Of a stretch of DNA of 64,000 bases, positions 35,794-47,073 are shown piece after piece (positions within the stretch are counted from its first letter, which is position 1; every line of letters starts with the position of its first letter). The stretch covers positions 1 through 64,000 of the forward strand of contig NZ_VMOA01000012.1 of the NCBI RefSeq assembly GCF_020662345.1. Direction: 5' to 3'. The position numbers were made by a program, and so were the translations under genes. This DNA comes from Methylobacterium sp. W2 (GTDB lineage: Bacteria > Pseudomonadota > Alphaproteobacteria > Rhizobiales > Beijerinckiaceae). Under the pieces are notes generated by a model, which did no database searches, was not told where the DNA came from, and was given only the letters and a program-made list of their open reading frames with translations.

Positions 35794-37236
35794 CTAGAAC
35801 AGCGACTTGGCCGCGGCCCCCGCCGCGCTCACCAGGGGAGAGGGCACGAGGAAGAACAGCACCACCACCGCGCTCGACAGGCCGAGCACGATGCGCAGAC
35901 CCGGCGCCATGGTTTCGTAGGGAGCCTGGGGCTCGTCGAAATACATCACCTTGACCAGGCGCAAGTAATAGAACGCGCCGACCACGGAGGTGACGACACC
36001 GATCACCGCGAGACCGACGAGATCGGCCTTTATCGCGGCGGCGAAGACGTAGAACTTGCCAAAGAACCCGGCCAGCGGCGGAATGCCGGCCAGCGAGAAC
36101 ATCATCGCGGCAAGGCAGAAGGCCAGGACCGGATGCGTGCGCGAGAGGCCGGAGAGGTCGTCCACCGTTTCGTACATCCGCCCGCCGCGACGCAGGGACA
36201 GGAGCACGGCGAAGGCGCCGAGCGTCATGGCGAGATAGATGATCATGTAGATCACCACGCCGCGAATCCCCTCCTCCGAGGCGGCGGCGAGGCCGATGAG
36301 CGCGTAACCAATATTGCCGATGGAGGAATACGCCATCAGGCGCTTGATCGAGCGCTGGCCGATGGCGGCAAACGAGCCGAGGGTCATGGAAGCGATGGCG
36401 ACGAAGACGATAATCTGCTGCCAGATCGCCGTCACGTCCGGGAAGGCGCCGATGAAGACCCGCACGGTCATGGCGACGGCGGCCATCTTCGGCGCCGAGG
36501 CGAAGAACGCCGTCACCGGTGTCGGCGAGCCCTCGTAGACGTCCGGCGTCCACATGTGGAATGGCACGGCGGACATCTTGAAGGCGACGCCGGCGGCCAC
36601 GAACACGATGCCGAGTACGATGCCGATACCGGCATTGTCGTTGAGCGCGGAGACGATGCCGGGGAAAGAGACGGTCCCGGTGAAGCCGTAGACCAGCGAT
36701 GAGCCGTAGAGCAGCATGCCCGAGGACAAGGCGCCGAGAACGAAGTATTTCAGCCCGGCTTCCGTGGATTTCAGGTTGTCGCGGTGGAAGGCGGCAATGA
36801 CGTAGGCGGCGAGCGACTGCAGTTCGAGGCCGAGATAGAGCGCGATCAGGTCATTGGCCGAGGCCATCACCATCATGCCGATAGTGCAGAGCACGATCAG
36901 GATCGGGAACTCGAACCGGTCGATGCGCTCACGCTGGAAATAATCGCGCGAGAGCAGGATCGTGGCGGCCGAGCCGAGGAGGATCAGCGCCTTCATCACC
37001 TTCGAGAAATTGTCGACGATGAACGAGCCATTGAGGGTCGTGACCTTGGCGCCCGATTGCGACACGACCACGAAGAAAGCGAGGATCAGCAGGATGAGCG
37101 CGCCGACATTGACGCTCTCCACCGAGCGCTCGCCGCGGAACGCACCGTAGAGGATCAGCCCCAGCACGCCGATCGCGAGGATCAGCTCCGGCATCACCGG
37201 CGAAAGCGAGGGCAGGACGGCCTGGATAGCGGTCAT
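35794..37236 (-). CDS. nuoN: NADH-quinone oxidoreductase subunit N
   Basis: A 480-residue antiporter-like membrane subunit of complex I with about 14 helices. ALYLGLELQSLAAYVIAAF carries the conserved glutamate, and KMSAVPFHMWTPDVYEGSPTP the conserved lysine and proton-channel helix. One of three proton-pumping modules of the membrane arm. Last nuo gene of the operon; birA follows after 4 bases. Confidence 0.96.
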   Translation of the reverse strand: MTAIQAVLPSLSPVMPELILAIGVLGLILYGAFRGERSVESVNVGALILLILAFFVVVSQSGAKVTTLNGSFIVDNFSKVMKALILLGSAATILLSRDYFQRERIDRFEFPILIVLCTIGMMVMASANDLIALYLGLELQSLAAYVIAAFHRDNLKSTEAGLKYFVLGALSSGMLLYGSSLVYGFTGTVSFPGIVSALNDNAGIGIVLGIVFVAAGVAFKMSAVPFHMWTPDVYEGSPTPVTAFFASAPKMAAVAMTVRVFIGAFPDVTAIWQQIIVFVAIASMTLGSFAAIGQRSIKRLMAYSSIGNIGYALIGLAAASEEGIRGVVIYMIIYLAMTLGAFAVLLSLRRGGRMYETVDDLSGLSRTHPVLAFCLAAMMFSLAGIPPLAGFFGKFYVFAAAIKADLVGLAVIGVVTSVVGAFYYLRLVKVMYFDEPQAPYETMAPGLRIVLGLSSAVVVLFFLVPSPLVSAAGAAAKSLF

Positions 37237-37249
37237 CTGACGTAGACCT

Positions 37250-38770
37250 TCAGCGCGCCACGGGCGGGACGACCGCCGCGGTCTGCGTGTTTGAGAGCGC
37301 GGTCTTCATGCTCTGCAACAGCGCCTCCGTGGAGGGGGCGAAGGTGTCGAGGATGGGCGCCGGATGCACGCCGTAATAGATCGTCAGGGCGACGAGCGGC
37401 GCGATGATGATCTTCTCCCGCAGGTCGAGATCGAGGATGCCCTGAAGGTTGGGCTTCTCAAGCTTGCCGTAGATCACGCGGGCGTAGAGCCAGAGGGCGT
37501 ATCCGGCCGAGAGGATGATGCCGAAGACGGAGAAGAAGGCGACGGTGGGGTTGGCCTTAAAGGCCCCCATCATGGCCAGGAACTCGCCGACGAAACCCGA
37601 CGTGCCGGGCAGGCCGACATTGGCCATGGTGAACACCATCATCGCCGCAGCGTAGAGCGGCATCCGCTTCACGAGGCCACCATAGGCCGCGATCTCGCGG
37701 GTATGCATCCGGTCGTAGACCACGCCAACGCAGACGAAGAGCGCGCCCGAGACGATGCCGTGCGAGATCATCAGGAACAGGGCGCCCTGGATGCCCTGCT
37801 CGTTGAGGGTGAACAGGCCGAGCGTCACGAAGCCCATATGCGCCACCGACGAATAGGCGATGAGCTTCTTGATGTCGGTCTGCATCAGCGCGATCAGCGA
37901 GGTGAAGATGATCGCGATGACCGAAAGGGCGAAGACCATCGGCGCGAAATAGGCGCTGGCATCCGGGAACATCGGCAGCGAGATCCGGATGAAGCCGTAG
38001 CCGCCCATCTTGAGGAGGATGCCGGCGAGGATCACCGAGCCGGCGGTGGGCGCTTCCACGTGGGCGTCGGGCAGCCAGGTATGGACCGGCCACATCGGCA
38101 TCTTCACGGCGAAGGAGGCGAAGAAGGCGAGCCACAGCCAGTATTGCAGGCCCACGGGGAAGCGGGTGTGCAGCAGGGTCGGGATGTCGGTGGTGCCGGC
38201 GTGCCAGTACATCGCCATGATGGCGAGCAGCATCAGCACCGAGCCGAGCAGGGTGTAGAGGAAGAACTTGAAGCTAGCGTAGATCCGCCGCTTGCCGCCC
38301 CAGATGCCGATGATCAGGAACATCGGGATCAGGCCGGCTTCGAAGAACAGGTAGAACAGCACCAGGTCGAGGGAGCAGAACACGCCGATCATCGTCGTCT
38401 CGAGGACGAGGAAGGCGACGAAATACTCCTTCACCCGCGTGTTCACCGAGAGCCACGACGCGCCGATGCAGAACGGCATCAGGAACGTGGTGAGCAGGAT
38501 CAGCGGCATCGAAAATCCGTCGACGCCGAGCTTGAACTTGATCGTCTCCGCAAGCCAGCCGTGGGTCTCCACGAGCTGGAAGCTCGATGTCGACGGATCG
38601 AACCGGCCCCAGGCCACGAGGCTGAGGAGGAAGGTGACGATGGTGGTCGCGAGCGCGGCCCAGCGGGCGTTGCGCTTCACGCTCTCGGATTCGTTGCCGA
38701 GGGTCAGGATGAAGGCCGCGCCGCAGAGCGGCACGATCAGCAGGCCTGAAAGAATGCCGAGGCCGAACAT
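37250..38770 (-). CDS. nuoM: NADH-quinone oxidoreductase subunit M
   Basis: A 506-residue membrane subunit. [21 protein letters not shown] with the channel glutamate, [20 protein letters not shown] with the channel lysine, and [15 protein letters not shown] are the canonical Mrp-type signatures. Proton pumping in complex I. A 13-base gap separates its stop side from nuoN. Confidence 0.97.
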   Translation of the reverse strand: MFGLGILSGLLIVPLCGAAFILTLGNESESVKRNARWAALATTIVTFLLSLVAWGRFDPSTSSFQLVETHGWLAETIKFKLGVDGFSMPLILLTTFLMPFCIGASWLSVNTRVKEYFVAFLVLETTMIGVFCSLDLVLFYLFFEAGLIPMFLIIGIWGGKRRIYASFKFFLYTLLGSVLMLLAIMAMYWHAGTTDIPTLLHTRFPVGLQYWLWLAFFASFAVKMPMWPVHTWLPDAHVEAPTAGSVILAGILLKMGGYGFIRISLPMFPDASAYFAPMVFALSVIAIIFTSLIALMQTDIKKLIAYSSVAHMGFVTLGLFTLNEQGIQGALFLMISHGIVSGALFVCVGVVYDRMHTREIAAYGGLVKRMPLYAAAMMVFTMANVGLPGTSGFVGEFLAMMGAFKANPTVAFFSVFGIILSAGYALWLYARVIYGKLEKPNLQGILDLDLREKIIIAPLVALTIYYGVHPAPILDTFAPSTEALLQSMKTALSNTQTAAVVPPVAR

Positions 38771-38817
38771 CTAGCGGGCACTCCAATACGGGTTGGCGGC
38801 CGTCATTGCGCGAGACA

Positions 38818-40923
38818 TCAGTGCCCGACCTTCGGCAGGCCGGTCAGCATGTACCAGCTGATGATTGCGGCGACGCCGATGAGCATGACGAAGGCGTAGT
38901 GGTAGACGTAGCCGGTCTGAAGCCGGACCACGCCGCGGGTGACGTCGAGCACGCGGGTGGCGATTCCGTCGGGGCCGAGCCCGTCGATGACGCGCCCGTC
39001 GCCCTCCTTCCAGAGGAACTTGCCGAAGTTCTTGGCCGGCCGGACGAAGATGCGCTCGTAGAGCTCGTCGAAATACCACTTGTTGAGCAGGAACCGGTAC
39101 AGGCTCGGCTGCTGCGCGGCGAGCTGGCCCGGCAGTTCCGGCCGGCGGATATACATCCAGAAGGCCAGCAGGAAGCCGATCACCAGCATGATGAAGGGCG
39201 AATAGGCCACTAGAGCCGGCACCGAATGGATGTCGTGCATGATGTGGTTGTCGGGGCCGTGGCCGAGGGCATGCCCCCAGAACGTCTCCATGCCCTCACC
39301 GATGAAGCGGTTCTTAAAGATCAGGCCGGCAAAGAGCGCGCCGAAGGCGAGAATCGCGAGCGGGATCGTCATCACCAGCGGGCTCTCATGCGGCGTATGC
39401 GCATGGTCGTGATGCTCGATGGCGCTGTGCGAGGCCGGCTCGACGTCGTGGCCCTTGTCGTCATGGGCGACGCCTTCGTGGTGGCCCGGCGCGCCATCCG
39501 CCTGGACCGCCGCGTGGGCATGCGCTGCGGCCGGCGCCGCGTGATGGTCGTCATGATGAGCCGCGCCATGTCCGGCCCAGCGCGCCGGGCCCTCGAACGT
39601 CATGAAGAACAGGCGCCAGGAATAGAACGAGGTCATGAGGGCGGCGATGACGGTGGCCAGGAAGGCCAGCGTGTGGCCCGGCCGCGTGGAGGCATAGGCT
39701 GCCTCGATGATCGCGTCCTTCGAGTAGTAGCCGGCGGTGAAGGGGAAGCCGATCAGCGCCAGAGTGCCGATGGTCATCATCGCCGAGGTGAAGGGGATGT
39801 AGCGGCGCAAAGCCCCCATGTTCCGCATGTCCTGCTCGTGGTGCATCGCGTGGATGACCGAGCCGGCGCCGAGGAACAGCAGCGCCTTGAAGAAGGCGTG
39901 GGTGAAGAGGTGGAACACGGCGGCCGAATAGGCACCGACGCCGAGGGCGACGAACATGTAGCCGAGCTGCGAGCAGGTCGAGTAGGCGATGACCCGCTTG
40001 ATGTCGTTCTGCACCATGCCGATCGTGGCCGCGAAGAACGCAGTGATGCCGCCGATGACGGTGACGACAATGAGGGCGTTGGGCGCCACCTCGAACAAAG
40101 GCGACAGGCGCGCCACCATGAACACGCCGGCCGTGACCATGGTCGCGGCATGGATCAGGGCGGAGACCGGGGTCGGCCCCTCCATGGCGTCGGGGAGCCA
40201 GGTGTGGAGCAGGAACTGCGCCGACTTGCCCATGGCGCCCATGAAGAGCAGCAGGCACGCCAGGGTCATGGCGTTCCAGTCGTAGCCGAGGAAGTGGAAC
40301 GTAGCGTCCTTGAACTCGGCGGCGCGCGGCAGGATGCCGTCGAAGGCCACCGAACCGAACAGGACGAAGACGAGGAAGATGCCGAGCGAGAAGCCGAAAT
40401 CGCCGACGCGGTTGACGATGAAGGCCTTCATCGCCGCCGCGTTGGCCGAAGGCTTCTCGTACCAGAACCCGATCAGCAGGTAGGAGGCGAGGCCGACGCC
40501 CTCCCAGCCGAAAAACATCTGCACGAGGTTGTCGGCTGTCACCAGCATCAGCATGGCGAAGGTGAACAGCGACAGGTAGGCGAAGAAGCGCGGCCGGTGC
40601 GGATCTTCCGCCATGTAGCCCACGGAGTAGAGGTGGACGAGGGTCGAGACCGTCGTCACCACCACCAGCATCACCACGGTGAGCGTGTCGATGCGGAACG
40701 CCCAGTCGACCACGAGGTCGCCGGCGGTGAACCAGGTCGCCACCTGCACGCGGGTGGCGTGATCCGAGCCCGGCACTTCGAAGAAGGCGCCCCAGGACAG
40801 GAGGGCGGAGAAGGCGAGGAAGCCGGTGGTGATGTACTCGCACACGCGAGGGCCGAGCTGCCGGCCGAACAGGCCGGCGAGCAGGGCGCCGATGAGCGGG
40901 AAGAAGACGATCGCGTGATACAT
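38818..40923 (-). CDS. nuoL: NADH-quinone oxidoreductase subunit L, His-rich loop
   Basis: A 701-residue distal pumping subunit with the long lateral helix. [40 protein letters not shown] and [15 protein letters not shown] are standard. Residues about 450-515 form a loop with roughly two dozen histidines mixed with Asp and Ala (e.g. [19 protein letters not shown]), between two helices. The loop is longer than in most NuoL proteins and could bind metal ions; role unknown. Confidence 0.96.
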   Translation of the reverse strand: MYHAIVFFPLIGALLAGLFGRQLGPRVCEYITTGFLAFSALLSWGAFFEVPGSDHATRVQVATWFTAGDLVVDWAFRIDTLTVVMLVVVTTVSTLVHLYSVGYMAEDPHRPRFFAYLSLFTFAMLMLVTADNLVQMFFGWEGVGLASYLLIGFWYEKPSANAAAMKAFIVNRVGDFGFSLGIFLVFVLFGSVAFDGILPRAAEFKDATFHFLGYDWNAMTLACLLLFMGAMGKSAQFLLHTWLPDAMEGPTPVSALIHAATMVTAGVFMVARLSPLFEVAPNALIVVTVIGGITAFFAATIGMVQNDIKRVIAYSTCSQLGYMFVALGVGAYSAAVFHLFTHAFFKALLFLGAGSVIHAMHHEQDMRNMGALRRYIPFTSAMMTIGTLALIGFPFTAGYYSKDAIIEAAYASTRPGHTLAFLATVIAALMTSFYSWRLFFMTFEGPARWAGHGAAHHDDHHAAPAAAHAHAAVQADGAPGHHEGVAHDDKGHDVEPASHSAIEHHDHAHTPHESPLVMTIPLAILAFGALFAGLIFKNRFIGEGMETFWGHALGHGPDNHIMHDIHSVPALVAYSPFIMLVIGFLLAFWMYIRRPELPGQLAAQQPSLYRFLLNKWYFDELYERIFVRPAKNFGKFLWKEGDGRVIDGLGPDGIATRVLDVTRGVVRLQTGYVYHYAFVMLIGVAAIISWYMLTGLPKVGH

Positions 40924-41026
40924 CGCTGGCTGGCCCGGCCTCCGGAAGCGTGCCGGATGACCGGCCTCGCTCCATTCTCGTCAATGGGATCGCGCGGGGT
41001 GCCGCGCGGCTCGGCTTGGGGGAAGA

Positions 41027-41332
41027 TCAGCCCTTCATCATGTTCACGTCCTCCACCGCGATCGAGCCGCGGTTTCGGAAGAAGACGACGAGGATGGCGA
41101 GCCCGATGGCCGCCTCCGCCGCCGCCACCGTGAGCACGAACAGGGCGAAGACCTGGCCGGTGATGTCGTTGAGATGGGTGGAGAACGCCACGAGGTTGAT
41201 GTTCACCGCGAGCAGGATGAGCTCCACCGACATCAGGATGACGATGATGTTCTTGCGGTTCACGAAGATGCCGAGCACGCCGAGCGTGAACAGGATCGCC
41301 GCTACCGTGAGGTAATGGCTCAAGCCGATCAT
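41027..41332 (-). CDS. nuoK: NADH-quinone oxidoreductase subunit K
   Basis: A 101-residue three-helix subunit with the two buried glutamates of the proton path ([15 protein letters not shown] and [13 protein letters not shown]). I start at [11 protein letters not shown] (41332), the usual family start, although the frame opens at 41374. Confidence 0.95.
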   Translation of the reverse strand: MIGLSHYLTVAAILFTLGVLGIFVNRKNIIVILMSVELILLAVNINLVAFSTHLNDITGQVFALFVLTVAAAEAAIGLAILVVFFRNRGSIAVEDVNMMKG

Positions 41333-41360
41333 GAGCGCTGATCCTTCTGCAGAGCCGACA

Positions 41361-41981
41361 TCAGACCTCGACACCCTGGCGCGAGGGCACCTTGCGGGTC
41401 TCCACCGCCATCTCCTGCGTCCGCGCGTTCTGGACGGAGATGTTCTGCCGCTTCACGCCCGGCCTGTCGCGCAGGGTGAGCACGATGGCACCGATCATCG
41501 CCACCAGCAGGATGAGCCCGGCCAGCTGGAAGTAGAAGACGTAGTCGGTGTAGAGCACCCGACCGAGCATCTGGGTGTTGGTGACGCCCTCGACATTGGC
41601 GAGCGGGCCCAGCGGCGCCTGCATCAGGCCGGGATCGATCGTCCAAGAGCCTACCACGAGCAGGAGCTCGATGAGGAAGACGGCCCCGATCAGCGCCCCC
41701 ACGGGGAGGTATTGCTGGAAACCCTGGCGCAGCTGCGCGAAATCCACGTCGAGCATCATCACGACGAAGAGGAACAGCACCGCGACGGCGCCGACATAGA
41801 CCACCACGAGGATCATCGCGAGGAACTCGGCGCCCATCAGGACGAACAGGCCCGCCGCGTTGACGAAGGTCAGGATGAGGAAGAGCACCGACGCGACCGG
41901 ATTGCGCGAGGTGATGACCATGAACGCGGACGCGATCGCGATGCCGGCGAACAGGTAGAAGAAGGCTGCGGCTGCACTCAT
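41361..41981 (-). CDS. nuoJ: NADH-quinone oxidoreductase subunit J
   Basis: A 206-residue membrane subunit with five helices ([64 protein letters not shown] and two more) and the highly conserved [19 protein letters not shown] helix with the pi-bulge. The C-terminal 50 residues are hydrophilic. Its stop lies 28 bases before the nuoK start. Confidence 0.95.
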   Translation of the reverse strand: MSAAAAFFYLFAGIAIASAFMVITSRNPVASVLFLILTFVNAAGLFVLMGAEFLAMILVVVYVGAVAVLFLFVVMMLDVDFAQLRQGFQQYLPVGALIGAVFLIELLLVVGSWTIDPGLMQAPLGPLANVEGVTNTQMLGRVLYTDYVFYFQLAGLILLVAMIGAIVLTLRDRPGVKRQNISVQNARTQEMAVETRKVPSRQGVEV

Positions 41982-42102
41982 GCGACTATGGAGATCAGCC
42001 GTCCCGAGGACGGCCCCTTCTGCCGAAATTCAAACCAGCCCGTGCAGGCCGCCCGTCTATAGAACCCACCCCTGCGGCGCACAACCGCCGGGGCTCCCGT
42101 CA

Positions 42103-42591
42103 TCACCGGTATGGCGCGTCCACCGCGATGTTGCGCGCGATCTCGCGCTCCCAGCGGTCGCCGTTCAGGAGCAGCTTGTCCTTGTCGTAGAGAAGCTCCT
42201 CGCGGGTCTCCACGGAGAATTCGAGATTCGGCCCCTCGACGATGGCATCCACCGGGCAGGCCTCCTGGCACATGCCGCAATAGATGCATTTCACCATGTC
42301 GATGTCGTAGCGCGTGGTGCGCCGTGTGCCGTCGTTGCGGCGCGGCCCGGCCTCGATGGTGATGGCCTGAGCCGGGCAGATCGCCTCGCATAGCTTGCAG
42401 GCGATGCAGCGCTCTTCCCCGTTGGGATAGCGGCGCAACGCATGTTCGCCACGAAAGCGCGGCCCGCGATGCCCCATCTCGAAGGGGTAGTTGATCGTGG
42501 CCTTGGGCTTGAAGAAGTAGCGCATGGCGAGGGAGAACCCCGACACGAACTCCTTCAGCAGCAGACCCTTGGCGACCTGATCGAGCTTCAT
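42103..42591 (-). CDS. nuoI: NADH-quinone oxidoreductase subunit I
   Basis: A 162-residue peripheral subunit binding two 4Fe-4S clusters (N6a, N6b): [16 protein letters not shown] and [16 protein letters not shown]. It passes electrons from NuoG to NuoB. A gap of about 120 bases to nuoJ is the largest within this part of the operon. Confidence 0.97.
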   Translation of the reverse strand: MKLDQVAKGLLLKEFVSGFSLAMRYFFKPKATINYPFEMGHRGPRFRGEHALRRYPNGEERCIACKLCEAICPAQAITIEAGPRRNDGTRRTTRYDIDMVKCIYCGMCQEACPVDAIVEGPNLEFSVETREELLYDKDKLLLNGDRWEREIARNIAVDAPYR

Positions 42592-42616
42592 GGCGCGATC
42601 TCCCTTATGCGTTGCA

Positions 42617-43633
42617 TCATGCCCCCGGCGCGAGGCCGGTGAGCTTGAGGACGAAGGCGACGACGACGACCGAGACGAGCGAGAGCGGAAGGAACACCTT
42701 CCAGCCGAGGCGCATGAGCTGGTCGTAGCGGTAGCGCGGCACCATGGCCTTCACCATGGCGATCATGAAGAACAGGAAGCTCGCCTTCAGGGCAAACCAG
42801 ATCAGCCCCGGCACCCAGGTGAAGGGCGCGAAGGGAATCGGCGAGAGCCAGCCGCCGAGGAACAGCACGGTTCCGAGCGCGCACATGGTCATGATCGCCA
42901 CGTACTCGCCGAGCATGAACAGCAGGTACGGCGTCGAGGAATACTCGACCATGTACCCCGCCACGAGCTCCGATTCGGCCTCCGGCAGATCGAAGGGAGG
43001 CCGGTTGGTCTCGGCGAGCGCCGAGATGAAGAACACCACGAACATCGGAAACAGCCAAAGCCAGTACCAGCCGAGGATGCCGAGCGAGGTGTCCTGCGCC
43101 ATGACGATGCGCGAGAGGTTGAGCGAGCCAGCGCAGAGCAGGACGCAGATGATGACGAAGCCCAAGCTGACTTCGTAAGAGATCATTTGTGCGGCGGAAC
43201 GGAGGGCGCCGAGGAAGGCGTATTTCGAGTTCGAGGCCCAGCCGCCCATCAGCACGCCGTACACGCCGAGGGACGAGATCGCGAAGATGTAGGTGATGCC
43301 GACATTGAGATCGGCGATGGCCCAGCCTTCGGCCAGGGGGATCACCGCCCAGCCCGCCAGGGCCAGGGTGGCGAAGACCAGGGGCGCCAGCAGGAACAAC
43401 GCCTTGTTGGCACCGGCCGGGATCACCGGCTCCTTCAGTACGAACTTCAGAAGATCGGCGAAGGATTGCAGCAGGCCCCAGGGACCGACCACGTTGGGGC
43501 CGCGCCGCAGCTGCACCGCCGCCCAGATCTTGCGATCGGCGAGCAGCGCGTAGGCGATGAAGACGAGAAGCAGCGCCAGGAGCACGAAGCTCTTGAGCAC
43601 CAGCAGCAGGACGGTGCCGACGATTTCCAGCAT
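42617..43633 (-). CDS. nuoH: NADH-quinone oxidoreductase subunit H
   Basis: A 338-residue membrane subunit that forms the quinone chamber with NuoB and NuoD. The matrix loops [31 protein letters not shown] (seen in pieces), [20 protein letters not shown] and FMLGEYVAI are invariant features of this protein. Confidence 0.97.
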   Translation of the reverse strand: MLEIVGTVLLLVLKSFVLLALLLVFIAYALLADRKIWAAVQLRRGPNVVGPWGLLQSFADLLKFVLKEPVIPAGANKALFLLAPLVFATLALAGWAVIPLAEGWAIADLNVGITYIFAISSLGVYGVLMGGWASNSKYAFLGALRSAAQMISYEVSLGFVIICVLLCAGSLNLSRIVMAQDTSLGILGWYWLWLFPMFVVFFISALAETNRPPFDLPEAESELVAGYMVEYSSTPYLLFMLGEYVAIMTMCALGTVLFLGGWLSPIPFAPFTWVPGLIWFALKASFLFFMIAMVKAMVPRYRYDQLMRLGWKVFLPLSLVSVVVVAFVLKLTGLAPGA

Positions 43634-43645
43634 GGTCGGCAGCCC

Positions 43646-45727
43646 CTATTCCGCCGCTTCGAGGCCGCGCGTCCGCGCGAGGCTCGAACATTCGGCTAGC
43701 ACGCGCGACGCGCGGGCGATGGCATTTGTGAGGTAGAAGTCCGGCACCGCGGACACGAAGGCCGATCGGTTCGCCTCTCCGCCGAGGCCCGCCAGGGTCT
43801 CGACCGTGGCGGCGACGTCGCCTGGCGCCACCGCGTCGAGGGCGGCGAAATGCGGATATTCCGCATAGAGCGCACGCCGCAGGGCGCCGAGGGAATCGAA
43901 GGCCAGGCGCTTGCCGAGCACGTCGGACAAGGCCCGCAGGATCGCCCAATCCTCGCGGGCGTCGCCCGGCGGGAAGCCGGCACGGTTGGTGGTCTGCACC
44001 CGGCCCTCGAGATTGACGAAGGTGGCGTTCTTCTCGGTGTAGGCGGCCCCCGGCAGGATCACGTCGGCGCGGGTGGCGCCACGGTCGCCGTGGGTGCCCT
44101 GGTAGATCACGAAGGCACCGGCACCGATCTCGACCTCGTCGGCCCCGAGGTTGAACAGCACGTCCAGGGCACCCGGCTCGGCCATCGCACCGAAGCTCAA
44201 GCCCCCCTCCCCCGGCACGAAGCCGAGATCAAGGGCGCCGACGCGGGCGGCGGCAGTCTGGAGCACGGCAAAACCGCTCCATTCCGGGGTCACCGCTCCA
44301 ACATCCTCGGCGAGGGCGGCCGCGGCCGCGAGGATGGCGGCTCCGTCCGGCCGGGACAGCGCCCCGGTCCCAACGATGACGAGGGGACGGCTCGCGCCCT
44401 TCAGCACCTCAGCGAAGCTGTGCCGACCGGCGGCGATGTCGGCCAGGGTGTCGGGGCCGGCGCCGAGATAGGTGTGCGGGTAGGTGAGATCCACGGCCTC
44501 GCCGATGAGGCCCACCGCCAGCGGCGCCATCCGCCAGCGCTTGCGGATGCGCACATTGAGGAGCGAGGCTTCGAGGCGCGGATTGGTCCCGACCAGAAGG
44601 ATCGCATCCGCATCCTCGATCCCGGGGATGGTGGGATTGAAAGTGTAGGCGGCGCGGCCCCAGGCGGGGTCGATCGCCTCGCCGGCCTGGCGGCAATCGA
44701 GGTTGGTCACGCCGAGGGACGCCATCAGGGTCTTCAGGGCATAGATTTCCTCGACGGCGGGGAGATCGCCGACGATGGCGCCGACGCGCTTCGGATCGGC
44801 GCTCTTCATCCGAGCGGCGATGGCGGCGAAAGCCTCACCCCAGGAGGCGGGCCGCAGACGGCCGTTCTCGCGCAGATACGGCCGGTCGAGGCGCTGGGCG
44901 CGAAGGCCGTCCACCGCGTGCCGGGTCTTGTCGGAGATCCACTCCTCGTTGATGTCCTCGTTGACGCGCGGCTCGATCTGCATGACCTCGCGGCCGCGGG
45001 CATCGACCCGGATGGCGCAGCCGACGGCATCCATCACGTCGATGGATTCGGTCTTCGACAACTCCCAGGGCCGCACCTCGTAGCTCTGCGGCTTATGGAC
45101 GAGGGCGCCCACGGGACAGAGATCCGCAACGTTGCCCTGCAGCTCGGAGCCCATGGCGCTCTCGAGATAGCTCGTGATCTCCATGTCCTCGCCGCGGCCG
45201 ATGGCGCCGAGATCGGGCACGCCGGCCACTTCCGCCAGGAAGCGGACGCAGCGGGTGCAATGGATGCAGCGGTTCATGGCGGTCCGCACCAGCGGGCCAA
45301 TGTACTTCTCCTCGACGGCCCGCTTGTTCTCGCCGTAGCGAGTCGAATCGACACCGTAGGCCATCGCCTGATCCTGCAGGTCGCAATGGCCGCCCTGGTC
45401 GCAGATCGGGCAATCGAGCGGGTGGTTGATGAGGAGGAACTCCATCACCCCCTCGCGGGCCTTCTTCGTGGTTCCCGACCGGGTCAGGATCTCCGGCGGC
45501 TCGCCATTGGGACCGGGACGACAATCCTTCACCGCGTAGGCGCAGGAGGCCACGGGTTTCGGCGCGCCCTTCAACTCAACGAGGCACATGCGGCAATTGC
45601 CGGCGATGGACAGCCGCTCGTGGAAGCAGAAGCGCGGGATCTCCGCGCCCGCGACTTCGCAGGCCTGCAGCAGGGTGTACTCGGCCGGAACATCGACCTC
45701 GGTGCCGTCGACGATGAGCTTGGTCAT
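43646..45727 (-). CDS. nuoG: NADH-quinone oxidoreductase subunit G
   Basis: A 693-residue subunit binding one 2Fe-2S and two or more 4Fe-4S clusters. N-terminal ferredoxin domain CFHERLSIAGNCRMCLVELKGAP, then CPICDQGGHCDLQDQA with the His-ligated cluster, then CIHCTRCVRFLAEVAG and CPVGAL. The remainder is a molybdopterin-type fold without the cofactor. I begin at MTKLIVDGTEVDVP (45727); the frame extends further but this is the usual start. Confidence 0.96.
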   Translation of the reverse strand: MTKLIVDGTEVDVPAEYTLLQACEVAGAEIPRFCFHERLSIAGNCRMCLVELKGAPKPVASCAYAVKDCRPGPNGEPPEILTRSGTTKKAREGVMEFLLINHPLDCPICDQGGHCDLQDQAMAYGVDSTRYGENKRAVEEKYIGPLVRTAMNRCIHCTRCVRFLAEVAGVPDLGAIGRGEDMEITSYLESAMGSELQGNVADLCPVGALVHKPQSYEVRPWELSKTESIDVMDAVGCAIRVDARGREVMQIEPRVNEDINEEWISDKTRHAVDGLRAQRLDRPYLRENGRLRPASWGEAFAAIAARMKSADPKRVGAIVGDLPAVEEIYALKTLMASLGVTNLDCRQAGEAIDPAWGRAAYTFNPTIPGIEDADAILLVGTNPRLEASLLNVRIRKRWRMAPLAVGLIGEAVDLTYPHTYLGAGPDTLADIAAGRHSFAEVLKGASRPLVIVGTGALSRPDGAAILAAAAALAEDVGAVTPEWSGFAVLQTAAARVGALDLGFVPGEGGLSFGAMAEPGALDVLFNLGADEVEIGAGAFVIYQGTHGDRGATRADVILPGAAYTEKNATFVNLEGRVQTTNRAGFPPGDAREDWAILRALSDVLGKRLAFDSLGALRRALYAEYPHFAALDAVAPGDVAATVETLAGLGGEANRSAFVSAVPDFYLTNAIARASRVLAECSSLARTRGLEAAE

Positions 45728-45770
45728 GCGTGCTTCTCGGTGTCGAACATCGGTCCGAAAGACATGGCGA

Positions 45771-47072
45771 TCACTCTGCTGCCATCCGCACAGGGTCGCT
45801 GTGTGGGTTGGCGCTGTAGCGGTCGATGCGCTTTTCGATCTCGGGGCGGAAGTGGCGGATGAGGCCCTGGATCGGCCAAGCCGCTGCATCGCCCAGCGCG
45901 CAGATCGTGTGGCCCTCGATCTGCTTCGTCACGTCCAGCAGCATGTCGATCTCGCGGCGCTGGGCGCGGCCCTCGGCCATGCGCAGCATCACGCGCCACA
46001 TCCAGCCGGTGCCCTCTCGGCAGGGCGTGCACTGGCCGCAGCTCTCGTGCTTGTAGAAATAGGCGATGCGGGCGATCGCCGAGACGATGTCGGTGGAGCG
46101 GTCGAGCACGATCACCGCCGCCGTGCCGAGGCCGGAGCCGAGGCCGCGCAGGGTATCGAAATCCATCTTGGCATCGATGATCTGCTCGGCCGGCACCAGC
46201 GGCACCGAAGAGCCGCCGGGGATGGAGCACAGCAGGTTGTCCCAGCCGCCGCGCATGCCGCCGCAATGCTTGTCGATGAGCTCGCGGAAGGTGATGCCGA
46301 GCTCCTCCTCGACGTTGCAGGGCTTGTTGACGTGGCCCGACACGCAGAACAGCTTGGTGCCGGTGTTGTTCTTGCCACCCAACCCGGCGAACCACGCGCC
46401 GCCCCGGCGCAGGATCGTGCCCGCCACTGCGATGGACTCGACGTTGTTCACCGTGGTGGGACAGCCGTAGAGGCCCATATTGGCCGGGAATGGCGGCTTC
46501 AGGCGTGGCATGCCCTTCTTGCCTTCGAGGCTCTCCAGAAGAGCGGTTTCCTCGCCGCAGATGTAAGCGCCGGCGCCGTGATGGACATAGATGTCGAACG
46601 GGTAGCCGTGGATGTTGTCCTTGCCGACGAGGCGGGCCGCATAGGCCTCGTCCACCGCCTTCTGCAGGGCGTGCTTCTCAGCGACGTACTCGCCGCGGAT
46701 GTAGATGTAGCAGGCATGGGCCGCCATCGAGAACGAGGCCAGCATGCAGCCCTCGATCAGGAGATGCGGATCGTGCCGCATGATCTCCCGGTCCTTGCAG
46801 GTACCCGGCTCCGACTCGTCGGCATTGACGACGAGATAGTGCGGACGCCCATCGGACTTCTTGGGCATGAACGACCATTTCAGGCCGGTGGGGAAGCCGG
46901 CACCGCCACGTCCGCGCAGGCCGGACGCCTTCATCTCGTCGATGATCCAGTCGCGGCCCATTTCCAGAAGGAATTTGGTGCCGTCCCAGGCGCCGCGCTT
47001 CTTGGCTTCGTCCAAGCCCGGCGAATGCAGGCCGTACAGGTTGGTGAAGATGCGATCCTGATCGGAGAGCAT
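45771..47072 (-). CDS. nuoF: NADH-quinone oxidoreductase subunit F
   Basis: A 433-residue subunit holding FMN and the N3 4Fe-4S cluster, where NADH is oxidised. [17 protein letters not shown] is the NADH/FMN loop, [19 protein letters not shown] sequence is present as [16 protein letters not shown], and [15 protein letters not shown] supplies the cluster cysteines. Start ATG at 47072 lies one base after the nuoE stop. Confidence 0.97.
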   Translation of the reverse strand: MLSDQDRIFTNLYGLHSPGLDEAKKRGAWDGTKFLLEMGRDWIIDEMKASGLRGRGGAGFPTGLKWSFMPKKSDGRPHYLVVNADESEPGTCKDREIMRHDPHLLIEGCMLASFSMAAHACYIYIRGEYVAEKHALQKAVDEAYAARLVGKDNIHGYPFDIYVHHGAGAYICGEETALLESLEGKKGMPRLKPPFPANMGLYGCPTTVNNVESIAVAGTILRRGGAWFAGLGGKNNTGTKLFCVSGHVNKPCNVEEELGITFRELIDKHCGGMRGGWDNLLCSIPGGSSVPLVPAEQIIDAKMDFDTLRGLGSGLGTAAVIVLDRSTDIVSAIARIAYFYKHESCGQCTPCREGTGWMWRVMLRMAEGRAQRREIDMLLDVTKQIEGHTICALGDAAAWPIQGLIRHFRPEIEKRIDRYSANPHSDPVRMAAE

Positions 47073-47073
47073 G

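Noticed and set aside
39226..41133. A 635-codon plus-strand frame across nuoL and nuoK
   Set aside because: Antisense shadow of the complex I genes; composition is Arg/Glu/His/Gly-rich with no domain.
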